Source of the DNA: an uncultured Collinsella sp.
Lineage (GTDB): Bacteria > Actinomycetota > Coriobacteriia > Coriobacteriales > Coriobacteriaceae
Direction of reading: 5' to 3'
NCBI GenBank assembly: GCA_902478995.1
Contig: CABSNF010000016.1
Span: forward strand, 1-29,298
Length of the DNA: 29,298 nt
The notes beneath the pieces were generated by a model. That model was given only the letters and a program-made list of their open reading frames with translations, ran no database searches and had not been told where the DNA came from. Position numbers and translations under genes: made by a program. Positions 1-8,833 of the stretch are shown in pieces (the first letter of the stretch is position 1; each line of letters opens with the position of its first letter).

Positions 1-2429
1 TCCAGGCCGTCCAGGTCGCGGTCCTGCCCAAGGGCGACCCCGCCCCGGGCGACACTACCTGTCCTTTTAAGAACCGTAGCGATGATCCCGCTTCGATTTC
101 CGTTCGCTCGCATACATCGAATATTGGCTGGATGTCTCCCGTAGGCGGCGGATCTGTTGCGGGGACAACTGGTAGGGGCCTTTCCATGGAAGCTCTTGAA
201 GCCCAGCTTGACTGGTATGGTCACTCGGGTTCTATTGAGCTTCGTGGCCATGTCTCGAATGTTGGCTGGCAGCAGTGGTCTAAAGGGCTCTGCGGTACGA
301 CTGGAAAGTCTCAGCGCCTTGAGGCCGTCCAGATTCGCTTGACCGGCGAGGCTGCCGATAAATATGACATTTGGTACTGTGCTCATGTCTCGGGTATAGG
401 ATGGCTCGATTGGGCCTGCAATGGTGCTGCCGCTGGTTCTGCCGGTAAGGGCAGGGCTATCGAAGCGGTCAAAGTGGTTCTCGTGGAGAAAGGTGGAGCG
501 GCGCCCGGCTCTACGACCAAGGTTTTTATTGGGGATCTAGATGCTGTTACGGTTTCCGGATTGGCCGTTTCCGGGGAGAGCCTTGGCTCCTCTTCTGGTC
601 AAAAGGCCACAATCGGAGGCAAGGGCGCTAAACTGCTGAACTCTATTGCCCTGAGCGTTGCCGGTCAAACTGATAGCGGGTCTATTTCTTATTCCGTTAT
701 GGATGGGTATTCAGGCTGGGGCGCTTCGTCAACGGATGGCGGTGCTGCCAAAGCGGTATCAGGAGCTCCTGTTAAGGCGATTAAGTTGTCGCTGAGCGGC
801 CAGCTCGCTACTAATTACGACATTTGGTATCGAGTATGCGATTCCGGTAATGGTTGGACAGACTGGACGTCAAATGGTCAGGCATGTGGCGTTTCTGGTG
901 GTTCTTCTGGTTTGTGCGGCATTGAAATTACACTCGTAAGTAAGGGTCAGCCTTCGCCTGGCTCCACTGCCAATGCGTTTATCGAAACGTCTGGAATCGG
1001 TCTTGTATCTCAGGCGCACGTTGCTTCTGCGGGCTGGTTGACTCCCGTTGGCAATGGTGAGATTGCGGGCCAGACGGGCATGTCTCGTTCTCTGCAGGCA
1101 TTGTATGTCGCAACGCAAGGCATTGATGCCTCAGTTGAAGTGTCGACACATGTTGCGAATATCGGTTGGCAGCCATATGTCTCGGGTGCTTCCTATGCTG
1201 GCACTGTTGGCAAGGGTCTCGCAATTCAGGCGGTCAAATTAAGACTTACCGGCAAAGACGCTTCAAAATACGATATTTACTACCGTATCCATGCGGCGGA
1301 TTATGGCTGGCTTGGCTGGGCTAAAAATGACGCTGTAGCCGGCACCGTCGGGCTGTCTAAGCAAGCCGAGGCAATTCAAATTAAGTTGATTGCCAAGGGT
1401 TCGTCCGACGCTCCCATTCAAGACCATGCTGCGTTGATCCAGCTTCCCGAGCTATCTGCAAAGGCGAATTGCTCCGGTCTTGGCTGGCAAGCGCCTGTCG
1501 GCAATGGCGGTGTTGCCGGAACAGTTGGACAGAACCGTGCGATGGAGGCCATGCAGCTTTCGCTTTCCGAAATCTCCATGAACGGTGGCATTTCGTATTC
1601 CGCCCACGTATCCAATATCGGCTGGCAATCTGCTGTCTCAGATGGGGCCACGGCGGGAACCGTTGGACAGGGACAACAAATCCAAGCCGTGAAGATTAAC
1701 TTGACTGGCGACGTTTCGAATTACTTTGATGTCTGGTATCGCGTCCATGTGTCAAATTACGGATGGCTTGGCTGGACTAAAAATGGATCACCGGCGGGCA
1801 CCACGAAGCTTGGCATTCCTGTTCAGGCTTTACAGGTAAAGATTGTCCCCAAGGGCGCTTCTGCACCAGGCTCTACGTCTGATTCGTATTTTGAGACCTA
1901 TCGTTATATGGGGTATCAGACTCCGGGATCTTATCCAAAGGTTAGTTGCAATAGCGTACAGCTTCCTTCGTATTGCACCGGTTATTTCACGTATGTCTCG
2001 CCTTCTCGAATTCCTTATAACGCTTCAAGACAGGATTGCATCAATGCGTTCGTCCAGCGTGCTCGGGAATATATTGGGACGCGTTATATTGAGCCTTGGT
2101 CTTCTTGGCCGGGGGATGCGGTTGATTGCTCGGGCTTGGTACTGCAATGTCTGTATGCGACAGGCATGGATATGGGTTGGTATAACCCCTATAACCATCG
2201 TTGGCTGCCCGAGCAAACCTACAACTCCATGAACTGGTATCGCAACAACACGTTTATGCCGGTTAGCACCTCTGCTTTGCAGAGGGGAGATGTGGTCTAC
2301 TACCAGGGCCATATTGGAATCTATATCGGAAACGGTCGAATTATCGATTCGTGGCCGGGGATCGGTGTGACCGAGCGTTCGGTCAATGCTCCAGGTCGGG
2401 TAATCGGTGCCGCTAGGCCTTTCGCATAG
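1..2429 (+). CDS. ChW-repeat surface protein with C-terminal NlpC/P60 peptidase (5' end outside window)
   Basis: The reading frame is open from the first complete codon at position 3, well upstream of the first ATG at 132, so this gene is truncated by the window edge. About 808 residues are visible. They hold roughly twelve ChW repeats (pattern HVSNIGWQ, then AGTTG, then EAIQIKL) in triads that end in KGxxAPGS. The second visible triad (about nt 520-960) is degenerate and its first repeat lacks the Gly-Trp core. The C-terminal domain (about nt 2010-2429) is NlpC/P60-like: the nucleophile Cys is in VDCSGLV (codon 2127) and the His in GHIGIYIG (codon 2310). This family cleaves peptidoglycan stem peptides, here at the cell surface. 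The first 58 bases are GC-rich and composition changes at the first triad boundary. The NlpC/P60 call is secure; the exact bond cut is not visible. Confidence 0.9.
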   Translation, partial: QAVQVAVLPKGDPAPGDTTCPFKNRSDDPASISVRSHTSNIGWMSPVGGGSVAGTTGRGLSMEALEAQLDWYGHSGSIELRGHVSNVGWQQWSKGLCGTTGKSQRLEAVQIRLTGEAADKYDIWYCAHVSGIGWLDWACNGAAAGSAGKGRAIEAVKVVLVEKGGAAPGSTTKVFIGDLDAVTVSGLAVSGESLGSSSGQKATIGGKGAKLLNSIALSVAGQTDSGSISYSVMDGYSGWGASSTDGGAAKAVSGAPVKAIKLSLSGQLATNYDIWYRVCDSGNGWTDWTSNGQACGVSGGSSGLCGIEITLVSKGQPSPGSTANAFIETSGIGLVSQAHVASAGWLTPVGNGEIAGQTGMSRSLQALYVATQGIDASVEVSTHVANIGWQPYVSGASYAGTVGKGLAIQAVKLRLTGKDASKYDIYYRIHAADYGWLGWAKNDAVAGTVGLSKQAEAIQIKLIAKGSSDAPIQDHAALIQLPELSAKANCSGLGWQAPVGNGGVAGTVGQNRAMEAMQLSLSEISMNGGISYSAHVSNIGWQSAVSDGATAGTVGQGQQIQAVKINLTGDVSNYFDVWYRVHVSNYGWLGWTKNGSPAGTTKLGIPVQALQVKIVPKGASAPGSTSDSYFETYRYMGYQTPGSYPKVSCNSVQLPSYCTGYFTYVSPSRIPYNASRQDCINAFVQRAREYIGTRYIEPWSSWPGDAVDCSGLVLQCLYATGMDMGWYNPYNHRWLPEQTYNSMNWYRNNTFMPVSTSALQRGDVVYYQGHIGIYIGNGRIIDSWPGIGVTERSVNAPGRVIGAARPFA

Positions 2430-2437
2430 AGTCTGTT

Positions 2438-2468
2438 GAGGCGCTCCGTTGCAGGAGCGCCTCTTTTT
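2438..2468 (+). terminator. Intrinsic terminator after the NlpC/P60 ChW gene
   Basis: A perfect 10-bp stem (GAGGCGCTCC with GGAGCGCCTC) and a short GTTGCA loop are followed by five Ts. It starts 8 bases after the stop codon, so the gene probably ends its own transcript here. Confidence 0.85.
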
Positions 2469-2577
2469 GACTGCATGCTGACTGGTGCTTTTCTAAGCTT
2501 TAAATGTCTGTATGGAAGTGTGGTAATATAGCAACCATTCGTGTCTTTACATGTGACCAATGTCTCGGGGGATATAC

Positions 2578-5436
2578 ATGAAACGTCTCAAAGCGTCTGC
2601 TGCTTTGGCTTGTACGCTATTAATGGGCTGGTCTCAAATCATCCAGCCTTACAGTGCGTATGCGCTGTCGGTCCAGGCCGCCGCTGCTTCGCAGTCGGTC
2701 TCGCAAACATCGAACGAGTGCGAATCTCAAGGTACAAGTTCTCAGGGAACGCAGGACGATGCTTCGGATTCTCAGGGTGTAACCGAATGGTATGGTGACG
2801 ACGCAAATGCTGCTCGTCCTGATGGGGAAACAGATTCTGATTCGGGCGAGCAACTTAGCATTGGCGTCGAAGAGTCTGGTGTTGACGAGTCAAACGGTGA
2901 GGTCCCAGCCGATGATTCCACTGAGATGAATTCCTGCGAAACGGACTCTTTGGAACCGAACTCTTGGCGTTTCGAAAACGGCGTGCTTATCGATTCTGAC
3001 AATGGCGACATCGATGCGCAGTCTTTAACTGACGATCCTTTGCCCAATGGTGCTATTGCGCGCGGTATTGACGTCAGTAATTACCAGGGGACCGTTGATT
3101 GGGATATGGTTAAGGCCGCAGGGATTGATTTTGCCATCCTCAGGGTTGGGCCTGTTTATGGAAAGCCTGACGATTCCTTTGAAAGGAACGCTGCTGAATG
3201 TGAGCGCCTCAGTATTCCTTATGGCGTCTACTACTACTCCTATGCTCGATCTGTTGCGGATGCAAATAAAGAAGCCGATCGAACGCTTGCTTGGCTCGGT
3301 GGCCATCATCCGTCGCTTCCCGTTTATTACGATCTTGAGGATAACTATATCTTGCAGGATCCGAATTTCAGCAAAGATAAGCTCGCTCAGATTGCGCAGG
3401 CTTTTTGCAACCGTATGGAGGCCGTTGGCTTTAAGTCGGGTATCTATGCGAACCTTAACTGGCTCAACAACTACTTGGATAGTCCGTCTCTGAGCGGTTA
3501 TGACCATTGGGTCGCTCAATATAATTGGCGTTGCGATTATGCTGGCAGCTACAGTTTCTGGCAGTATTCAAACAGCGGCAATGTCCCGGGCGTTAACGGA
3601 CGTTGTGACATGAACTACTGCTTCAACGGTTCTCTTCTGAACGTAGATGACAGCAAGATGCATATTCAGTATGAGGCGCATGTCTCGAATATTGGCTGGA
3701 TGAGCAGTAAGCGCGACGGATCTACGGCTGGCACAACGGGGCAATCTAAATCAGTGGAGGATCTTAAAGTCAGCATCTTGAATCCCGTTGAAGATGGCTC
3801 TGTGCAAATTAACGCCAATGTAAGTGGCATCGGCTGGCAGGGCTGGGACACCCCCTCGGCCTCCGAGGGCGGAACCACCGGCCAGGGACGCGCCGTCGAG
3901 GCCGTGCGCCTGAGGCTCACGGGCTCCCTCGCGAAGGGCTACGACGTCTACTACCGCGTCCACGCCTCCAACATCGGCTGGATGGCCTGGGCCAAGGACG
4001 GCGAGGAGGCCGGCACCACGGGCTTCGGCAGGAGCGTCGAGGCCGTCCAGATCAGGCTCGTCAAGAAGGGCGACGCCGCCCCCTCTTCCGACGGCGCCAA
4101 CGTCGACTACGCCTTCAAGAAGAAGCCCATGTCCCTGACCTATCGGGCCCACGTCTCCAACGTGGGCTGGCAGGGCGCCGTCTCGGACGGCGCGACCGCC
4201 GGCACCACCGGCCGCGGCCTCGCCCTCGAGGACCTCAAGCTCTCGCTCGACAGCTCCGACTACTCGGACGGCTCTTCCGTCCAGATCGACGCCCACGTCT
4301 CTGGCATCGGCTGGCAGGGCTGGGACACCCCCTCGGCCTCCGAGGGCGGAACCACCGGCCAGGGACGCGCCGTCGAGGCCGTGCGCCTGAGGCTCACGGG
4401 CTCCCTCGCGAAGGGCTACGACGTCTACTACCGCGTCCACGCCTCCAACATCGGCTGGATGGCCTGGGCCAAGGACGGCGAGGAGGCCGGCACCACCGGT
4501 ATGTCGTGTTCTCTCGAAGCTATTCAGATTAAGCTCATTAAGAAGGGCACCTCCCATCCTGATACATTGGGGTATTCCCATCTTGAATTACCTACGGTGA
4601 CGTATTCCTCTCAGGTGAAAGGTGCTTGGCAGAATTCTGTCCCCGCTGGAGAGGTGTCCGGTACAACCGGTCAGGGAATTCCCATCACCGGGTTTTCAGC
4701 TAAAACTACTTCATCTGTTGCCGGCGGGATTAATTATCAACTGCATCTTTCGAATGTGGGCTGGACGTCTGGTAAGTCAAACGGAGTGCAGCTTTCGTCT
4801 ACCGCTGAATCCAATTCGGTTGAGGCTATTAAAATTTCTCTTTCTGGTGACTTGGCAACCTATTTTGATGTTTGGTACAGGGTCCATGTCGATAACGTCG
4901 GCTGGCTTGGTTGGACTAAAAATGGCTCCGTTGCCGGTAGTACTGGCTATGGGGCCCATGTCCAAGCTATCCAAGTTCGACTTACGAGGAAGGGCGCCAA
5001 TGCCCCCGGGAGCACCGTTTCGCCGTGTTTGCTTGGGGAACCAACCGCGTTTGCAAATCCCATGCAGAAGAAAATTGTAGATCTTGCCCGACAGGTGCCG
5101 TCTCCTGGTCCTGGTTTGTGCTCTGAGTGGATTGCAGACATTTATGAGCGTGCCGGATTTAGGAATGTCCATACAGATGCCTGCGATTACTACTGGGATT
5201 ACTGTAAATATACCGATTATTCTCATTTGAAAGTCGGAATGGTCATTGCCGTTCCTTCGCATACGCATACACGCATGGGCAGCATTTACGGTCACGTTTG
5301 TCTCTACATCGGTAATAACCAGGTTATGGATAATGTCGGTCGGATCAGGACGCTCGATATGGCGTACTGGTTGAATTATTATTCCACCTCATATAAGCCA
5401 AAATGGGGTTGGTATGACAACGTGCCGCTTGCATAG
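2578..5436 (+). CDS. Secreted bifunctional wall hydrolase: GH25 lysozyme, nine ChW repeats, CHAP/NlpC-like C-terminus
   Basis: I chose ATG 2578 because GGGGG lies 6 bases upstream; an in-frame ATG at 2560 has no ribosome site. The 952-residue protein opens with MKRLKASAALACTLLMGW, a signal peptide ending near AYA. An acidic Ser/Asp/Glu-rich linker follows to about residue 155. Residues about 160-350 are a GH25 muramidase, with D165 in GIDVSN and D252/E254 in YYDLED as the usual acidic active-site residues. Nine ChW repeats in three triads follow. The end (about 830-952) has C848 in GLCSEW and H906 in YGHVCLYIG, the Cys/His pair of CHAP or NlpC/P60 amidase/endopeptidases. One chain could therefore cut both glycan and peptide. 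Nucleotides 3825-4498 are GC-rich and include a perfect duplication. Hydrolase roles are inferred from motifs. Confidence 0.92.
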   Translation: MKRLKASAALACTLLMGWSQIIQPYSAYALSVQAAAASQSVSQTSNECESQGTSSQGTQDDASDSQGVTEWYGDDANAARPDGETDSDSGEQLSIGVEESGVDESNGEVPADDSTEMNSCETDSLEPNSWRFENGVLIDSDNGDIDAQSLTDDPLPNGAIARGIDVSNYQGTVDWDMVKAAGIDFAILRVGPVYGKPDDSFERNAAECERLSIPYGVYYYSYARSVADANKEADRTLAWLGGHHPSLPVYYDLEDNYILQDPNFSKDKLAQIAQAFCNRMEAVGFKSGIYANLNWLNNYLDSPSLSGYDHWVAQYNWRCDYAGSYSFWQYSNSGNVPGVNGRCDMNYCFNGSLLNVDDSKMHIQYEAHVSNIGWMSSKRDGSTAGTTGQSKSVEDLKVSILNPVEDGSVQINANVSGIGWQGWDTPSASEGGTTGQGRAVEAVRLRLTGSLAKGYDVYYRVHASNIGWMAWAKDGEEAGTTGFGRSVEAVQIRLVKKGDAAPSSDGANVDYAFKKKPMSLTYRAHVSNVGWQGAVSDGATAGTTGRGLALEDLKLSLDSSDYSDGSSVQIDAHVSGIGWQGWDTPSASEGGTTGQGRAVEAVRLRLTGSLAKGYDVYYRVHASNIGWMAWAKDGEEAGTTGMSCSLEAIQIKLIKKGTSHPDTLGYSHLELPTVTYSSQVKGAWQNSVPAGEVSGTTGQGIPITGFSAKTTSSVAGGINYQLHLSNVGWTSGKSNGVQLSSTAESNSVEAIKISLSGDLATYFDVWYRVHVDNVGWLGWTKNGSVAGSTGYGAHVQAIQVRLTRKGANAPGSTVSPCLLGEPTAFANPMQKKIVDLARQVPSPGPGLCSEWIADIYERAGFRNVHTDACDYYWDYCKYTDYSHLKVGMVIAVPSHTHTRMGSIYGHVCLYIGNNQVMDNVGRIRTLDMAYWLNYYSTSYKPKWGWYDNVPLA
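3825..4019 (+). repeat. 195-bp perfect direct repeat, copy 1
   Basis: This is identical base for base to 4302-4496, at an offset of 477 bp (159 codons, one ChW triad). It covers the second and third repeats of the first triad. Flanking bases differ immediately on both sides. A sampled 60-base line inside it is 70% GC, against 48% in the GH25 part of the same gene. Confidence 0.95.
4302..4496 (+). repeat. 195-bp perfect direct repeat, copy 2
   Basis: Second copy of the 3825-4019 segment, in the same reading frame and the same position within the next ChW triad. Silent sites are also identical, which points to a recent duplication or gene conversion rather than protein-level selection. Confidence 0.95.
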
Positions 5437-5485
5437 TTGATCGAAGGTCATGTCTTCACACAGGTTCTGGCAGATACTCTGATTA

Positions 5486-5527
5486 AAACGAACGGATCGT
5501 TTTGCAACGGTCCGTTCGTTTCTATTT
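5486..5527 (+). terminator. Intrinsic terminator after the GH25 ChW gene
   Basis: A 16-bp stem (AAACGAACGGATCGTT with AACGGTCCGTTCGTTT, one G-U pair) and a four-base loop are followed by a T-rich tail. The rest of the 5437-5613 gap contains a weaker inverted repeat at about 5539-5570 (CGTTTTCGG with CCGAAACG) upstream of the next gene. I see no clear promoter hexamers there. Confidence 0.8.
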
Positions 5528-5613
5528 GAGTGCCATTCGCGTTTTCGGTATTTAAGCAATTGCCGAAACGATAAATAATGATGCTAAAGATGGTCGATTG
5601 ATGGGGGAGTCGA

Positions 5614-8600
5614 ATGAAAAAGACGCAACGACTGCTAGCAACGGCAATGACGCCATTACTGATCCTTCAGTGTCTTCTGACGCCCCTTTCCGTCTGGGCT
5701 GATTCTTTACCTGTGCAACCGGAATCCACTGATTATATCGATAGTTCTGCCAGCAGCTTGGAAGACGAGAGCTTTGTCTTAAATGACGAACAGCAGGGGG
5801 TTGAAGTCGAGCAGCCGACTGTGTCAGACAACGATTCTCCCTCATCCGTTTCTAGCGAGCCTGCCTCCAATGCAACTGATTCGGCGAAACCCGAAAATGA
5901 TGCATCCACTGTGTTTGGCTCTGTTTCATACCAGACTCATGTACAGGATATTGGCTGGCAAGCTCTCGTTTCAAATGGAATGACGGCGGGCACTACAGGC
6001 CGTGCTAAGCGCGTCGAAGCCCTCAAGATTAATTTGCTTTCACAGGATGGCACCCCGCTGGGGAATGATAGCATTTCGGTCCAATCTCACATTTCCGGGA
6101 TCGGCTGGGAGTCTCAGCCGGTGGGTAACGGGCAGACATCTGGAACAGTTGGACAGTCGCGAGCCATCGAGGCGATCAAGCTATCTTTGTCGGGCGGTCT
6201 TTCTGATTCGTATGACATTTGGTATCGCGTTCATTCTGCAAATGTTGGTTGGCTTGGCTGGGCCTCAAATGGTGAGCCTGCTGGAACGCAGGGCTATGCT
6301 TGTCAGATCGAAGCTATTCAGATTAAGGTGCTTCCAAAAAATGCTCAAGATGCGCCAACGCGAGGCGATGCCTTTAGGGATCATTCTCAGGAACCGCCTA
6401 CCGTTTCCTATCGATCTCATGTCTCTAATGTTGGATGGATGGGCGCTGTCGCGGACGGAAAGACATCGGGGGTTATTGACTCAAGAAATGCAATTGAGGC
6501 GCTGTCGCTTAGCGTTAATTGGTATCGCCGCGGAGGCTCCATTTCCTCTCGCGCACATGTGTCTGGTGTCGGTTGGCAAAGCTGGTCTTCAGGTGCTGTT
6601 GGCACGACCGGGCAGTCTCGGTCCATTGAGGCCGTTCAGTTTAAGCTGAACGGCGAGATATCTGCAACTTATGGCATTTGGTACTGTGTGTATGCTTCCA
6701 AATTGGGCGGATGGCTGGGCTGGACGTCTAACGGGTCTCCTGCGGGCTCGGTGGGGAAGGGTGCCGCCATTCAGGGTGTTCAGATTTTATTGGTCGAAAA
6801 AAGCGGCTCTGCTCCCGGCGATACGTTGAACCATTTCATTGGAGCTACGGATGTTCTAAGCGGGAGCTCGCTTGGTCTTAACGGTAAAAGCCTGGGCTCC
6901 GTACAAGGCAAATCAATCCTATTGGGCTCCGAGAACGGCTCTGAACCTTTAACCTCGCTCTCCATTTCGTTTGATAATCAAGAGATTTTAGGCTCAATTG
7001 ACTATTCCGGCTTTTTTGAATTTGGCGGATGGAGCGGTGCTGTTTCTGACGGTGCTGCGCTTAACTCTAAAAACGATGGGCGTGTTCTAAAGGCGGTGAG
7101 ATTGGCTCTTACTGGAGATTTGTCTAATGCCTATGACATTTGGTATCGCTGCTTTGACTCCAAAAAAGGATGGCTTGGTTGGGCATGCAATGGCGCGGAT
7201 GCAGGGGCAACGATATCGGGTTCATTCCTTAAGACTGTCGAAGTAAGGATTGTCAGTAAAGGCGGCGGCGCTCCCGGAATAACGGACGGAGCATTTGTTT
7301 CCGATACTTCCGCCGATTGCGCTCACGTTGTATATCAGGCTCATTCGGCTAACCGTGGGTGGTCTCCTTCTGTATTTGATGGGCAGGTAACCGGCACAAC
7401 GGGACAATCGCTTTCTCTTCAAGCTTTGAATGTGTCGTTGTCCGGTGTGGATGACGATTCTCAAATTGAGGCAAGAGCACATGTTGCCAATATTGGTTGG
7501 CAGGAATGGCGATCTTCCGGTTATATTGGGACCGTTGGACAAGGATTGGCCATTCAGGCTCTTGAGCTGCGCTTAAATGGTTCCCTCGCGAATCAGTATG
7601 ACATTTACTATCGAGTTCATTCGGCGGGCTATGGTTGGTTGGGTTGGGCAAAAAACGGCGATTCCGCTGGAACTACCGGGCTTAATATCCAGATAGAAGC
7701 TGTCCAAATTGAACTTGTTGCGAAAGGCGGGGATCCAGGCGCGTCGTCTGCGCCCGCGTTTATCACGGCACCAGCCCTAACGCTCCAGGCGCATGTCGCC
7801 ACGCTTGGTTGGATGAATCCGGTTGGCAACGGCGATGTTGCGGGCACGACCGGTAGGGCACTTGCGATTGAGGCTCTGAAGCTAAATGTCTCCACTAGCG
7901 TATCGGGCGGTATAGAGTACTCCGCCCATGTGCAGGATGTCGGTTGGCAAAGCTGGACTTCCAACGGGGATATCGCTGGAACGGTAAGCCGCGCAAAGCG
8001 TATCGAGGCTATTGAGATTAGGCTGACCGGTGGCTTATCGAACTACTTTGATGTCTGGTATCGGGCATATTGCCAAGACTTTGGATGGCTCGATTGGACT
8101 TCTAATGGGCAACCTGCGGGCACATCCAAGATTGGATATAGGATCGAGTCGGTTCAAGTGACGATTGTGCCTAAGGGTGCTGGAGCTCCCGGTTCAACTG
8201 GGCGTCCGTATACCGATCAGCCTTTGCTGCCTGCCGACATGATGGCCATGCTTAATCGGGCTAATAGATATTCGAGCAATACAAACTGGCTCATTATGGT
8301 TGACAGGCAAGCATGCCGCCTTGGAGTTTTTCGTGGACAGCGCGGGTCGTGGAGTTATGCTCAATACTGGACTTGCTCTGCCGGCGCCCCTAGTACTCCA
8401 ACGCCTACGGGTGAGTATACCGTCACCGGCAAGGGCTACTCGTTTGGACATGGGTATACTTGCTACTACTATACGCAGTTTTACGGGGACTACCTGTTCC
8501 ATTCAATACCGTATTACCAGGGAACTTTTAATCCCATGGACAGCCGGATGGGAATGCATATTTCACAAGGCTGCGTGCGTTTGCCCATCGATCGCGCTAA

Positions 8601-8649
8601 ATGGATTTGGGATAACGTGCCTCGTGCTACCAAGGTGGTAATCTACTAG
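5614..8649 (+). CDS. Secreted ChW-repeat protein with C-terminal L,D-transpeptidase (YkuD) domain
   Basis: ATG 5614 follows GGGGGAG at 5603-5609. The 1011-residue product starts MKKTQRLLATAMTPLLILQ and has a signal peptide ending near VWA. An acidic, Ser-rich linker leads to fifteen ChW repeats in five triads (about residues 105-860). The third triad is degenerate, like one in the first gene of the window. Residues about 885-1011 form a YkuD domain: the motif HISQGCVRL contains H982 and the catalytic Cys C987, with an upstream FHSIPY segment. This family makes 3-3 crosslinks in peptidoglycan or attaches proteins to the wall. The domain sits at the extreme C-terminus after the repeats, so the repeats probably position it on the wall. 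The gene lies between two hairpins and looks monocistronic. Confidence 0.93.
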   Translation: MKKTQRLLATAMTPLLILQCLLTPLSVWADSLPVQPESTDYIDSSASSLEDESFVLNDEQQGVEVEQPTVSDNDSPSSVSSEPASNATDSAKPENDASTVFGSVSYQTHVQDIGWQALVSNGMTAGTTGRAKRVEALKINLLSQDGTPLGNDSISVQSHISGIGWESQPVGNGQTSGTVGQSRAIEAIKLSLSGGLSDSYDIWYRVHSANVGWLGWASNGEPAGTQGYACQIEAIQIKVLPKNAQDAPTRGDAFRDHSQEPPTVSYRSHVSNVGWMGAVADGKTSGVIDSRNAIEALSLSVNWYRRGGSISSRAHVSGVGWQSWSSGAVGTTGQSRSIEAVQFKLNGEISATYGIWYCVYASKLGGWLGWTSNGSPAGSVGKGAAIQGVQILLVEKSGSAPGDTLNHFIGATDVLSGSSLGLNGKSLGSVQGKSILLGSENGSEPLTSLSISFDNQEILGSIDYSGFFEFGGWSGAVSDGAALNSKNDGRVLKAVRLALTGDLSNAYDIWYRCFDSKKGWLGWACNGADAGATISGSFLKTVEVRIVSKGGGAPGITDGAFVSDTSADCAHVVYQAHSANRGWSPSVFDGQVTGTTGQSLSLQALNVSLSGVDDDSQIEARAHVANIGWQEWRSSGYIGTVGQGLAIQALELRLNGSLANQYDIYYRVHSAGYGWLGWAKNGDSAGTTGLNIQIEAVQIELVAKGGDPGASSAPAFITAPALTLQAHVATLGWMNPVGNGDVAGTTGRALAIEALKLNVSTSVSGGIEYSAHVQDVGWQSWTSNGDIAGTVSRAKRIEAIEIRLTGGLSNYFDVWYRAYCQDFGWLDWTSNGQPAGTSKIGYRIESVQVTIVPKGAGAPGSTGRPYTDQPLLPADMMAMLNRANRYSSNTNWLIMVDRQACRLGVFRGQRGSWSYAQYWTCSAGAPSTPTPTGEYTVTGKGYSFGHGYTCYYYTQFYGDYLFHSIPYYQGTFNPMDSRMGMHISQGCVRLPIDRAKWIWDNVPRATKVVIY

Positions 8650-8680
8650 TTATTCCTGTAAACGCCGAGAGTTTGTTAGG

Positions 8681-8723
8681 GGGCCCTTTCCTGTTGCCGT
8701 TGACTTGGCAACGGAAAGGGCCC
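8681..8723 (+). terminator. Hairpin terminator after the YkuD ChW gene
   Basis: A long stem pairs GGGCCCTTTCC with GGAAAGGGCCC and continues inward with GTTGCC/GGCAAC across one bulged T. The tail is only moderately T-rich (TTGCCTT). It is the only strong structure in the 8650-8833 gap, where I see no convincing promoter. Confidence 0.65.
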
Positions 8724-8833
8724 TTGCCTTCGGATGGGGCTTCTATTTCTTCGTTCACCTAATTGGTGGCCTTAATGAAGCTAACTCCCGATAGTATGGT
8801 TATTGACGGCTGTCTATCTAGGAGGCGATTCTC

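Noticed and set aside
3825..4496. Direct repeats as a possible CRISPR or minisatellite
   Set aside because: There are only two copies, in frame and one protein module apart, with coding sequence between them.
3751..4581. Minus-strand open frame of 276 codons over the GC-rich ChW patch
   Set aside because: It is created by the high GC of the patch and repeats with the duplication. There is no ribosome site or domain.
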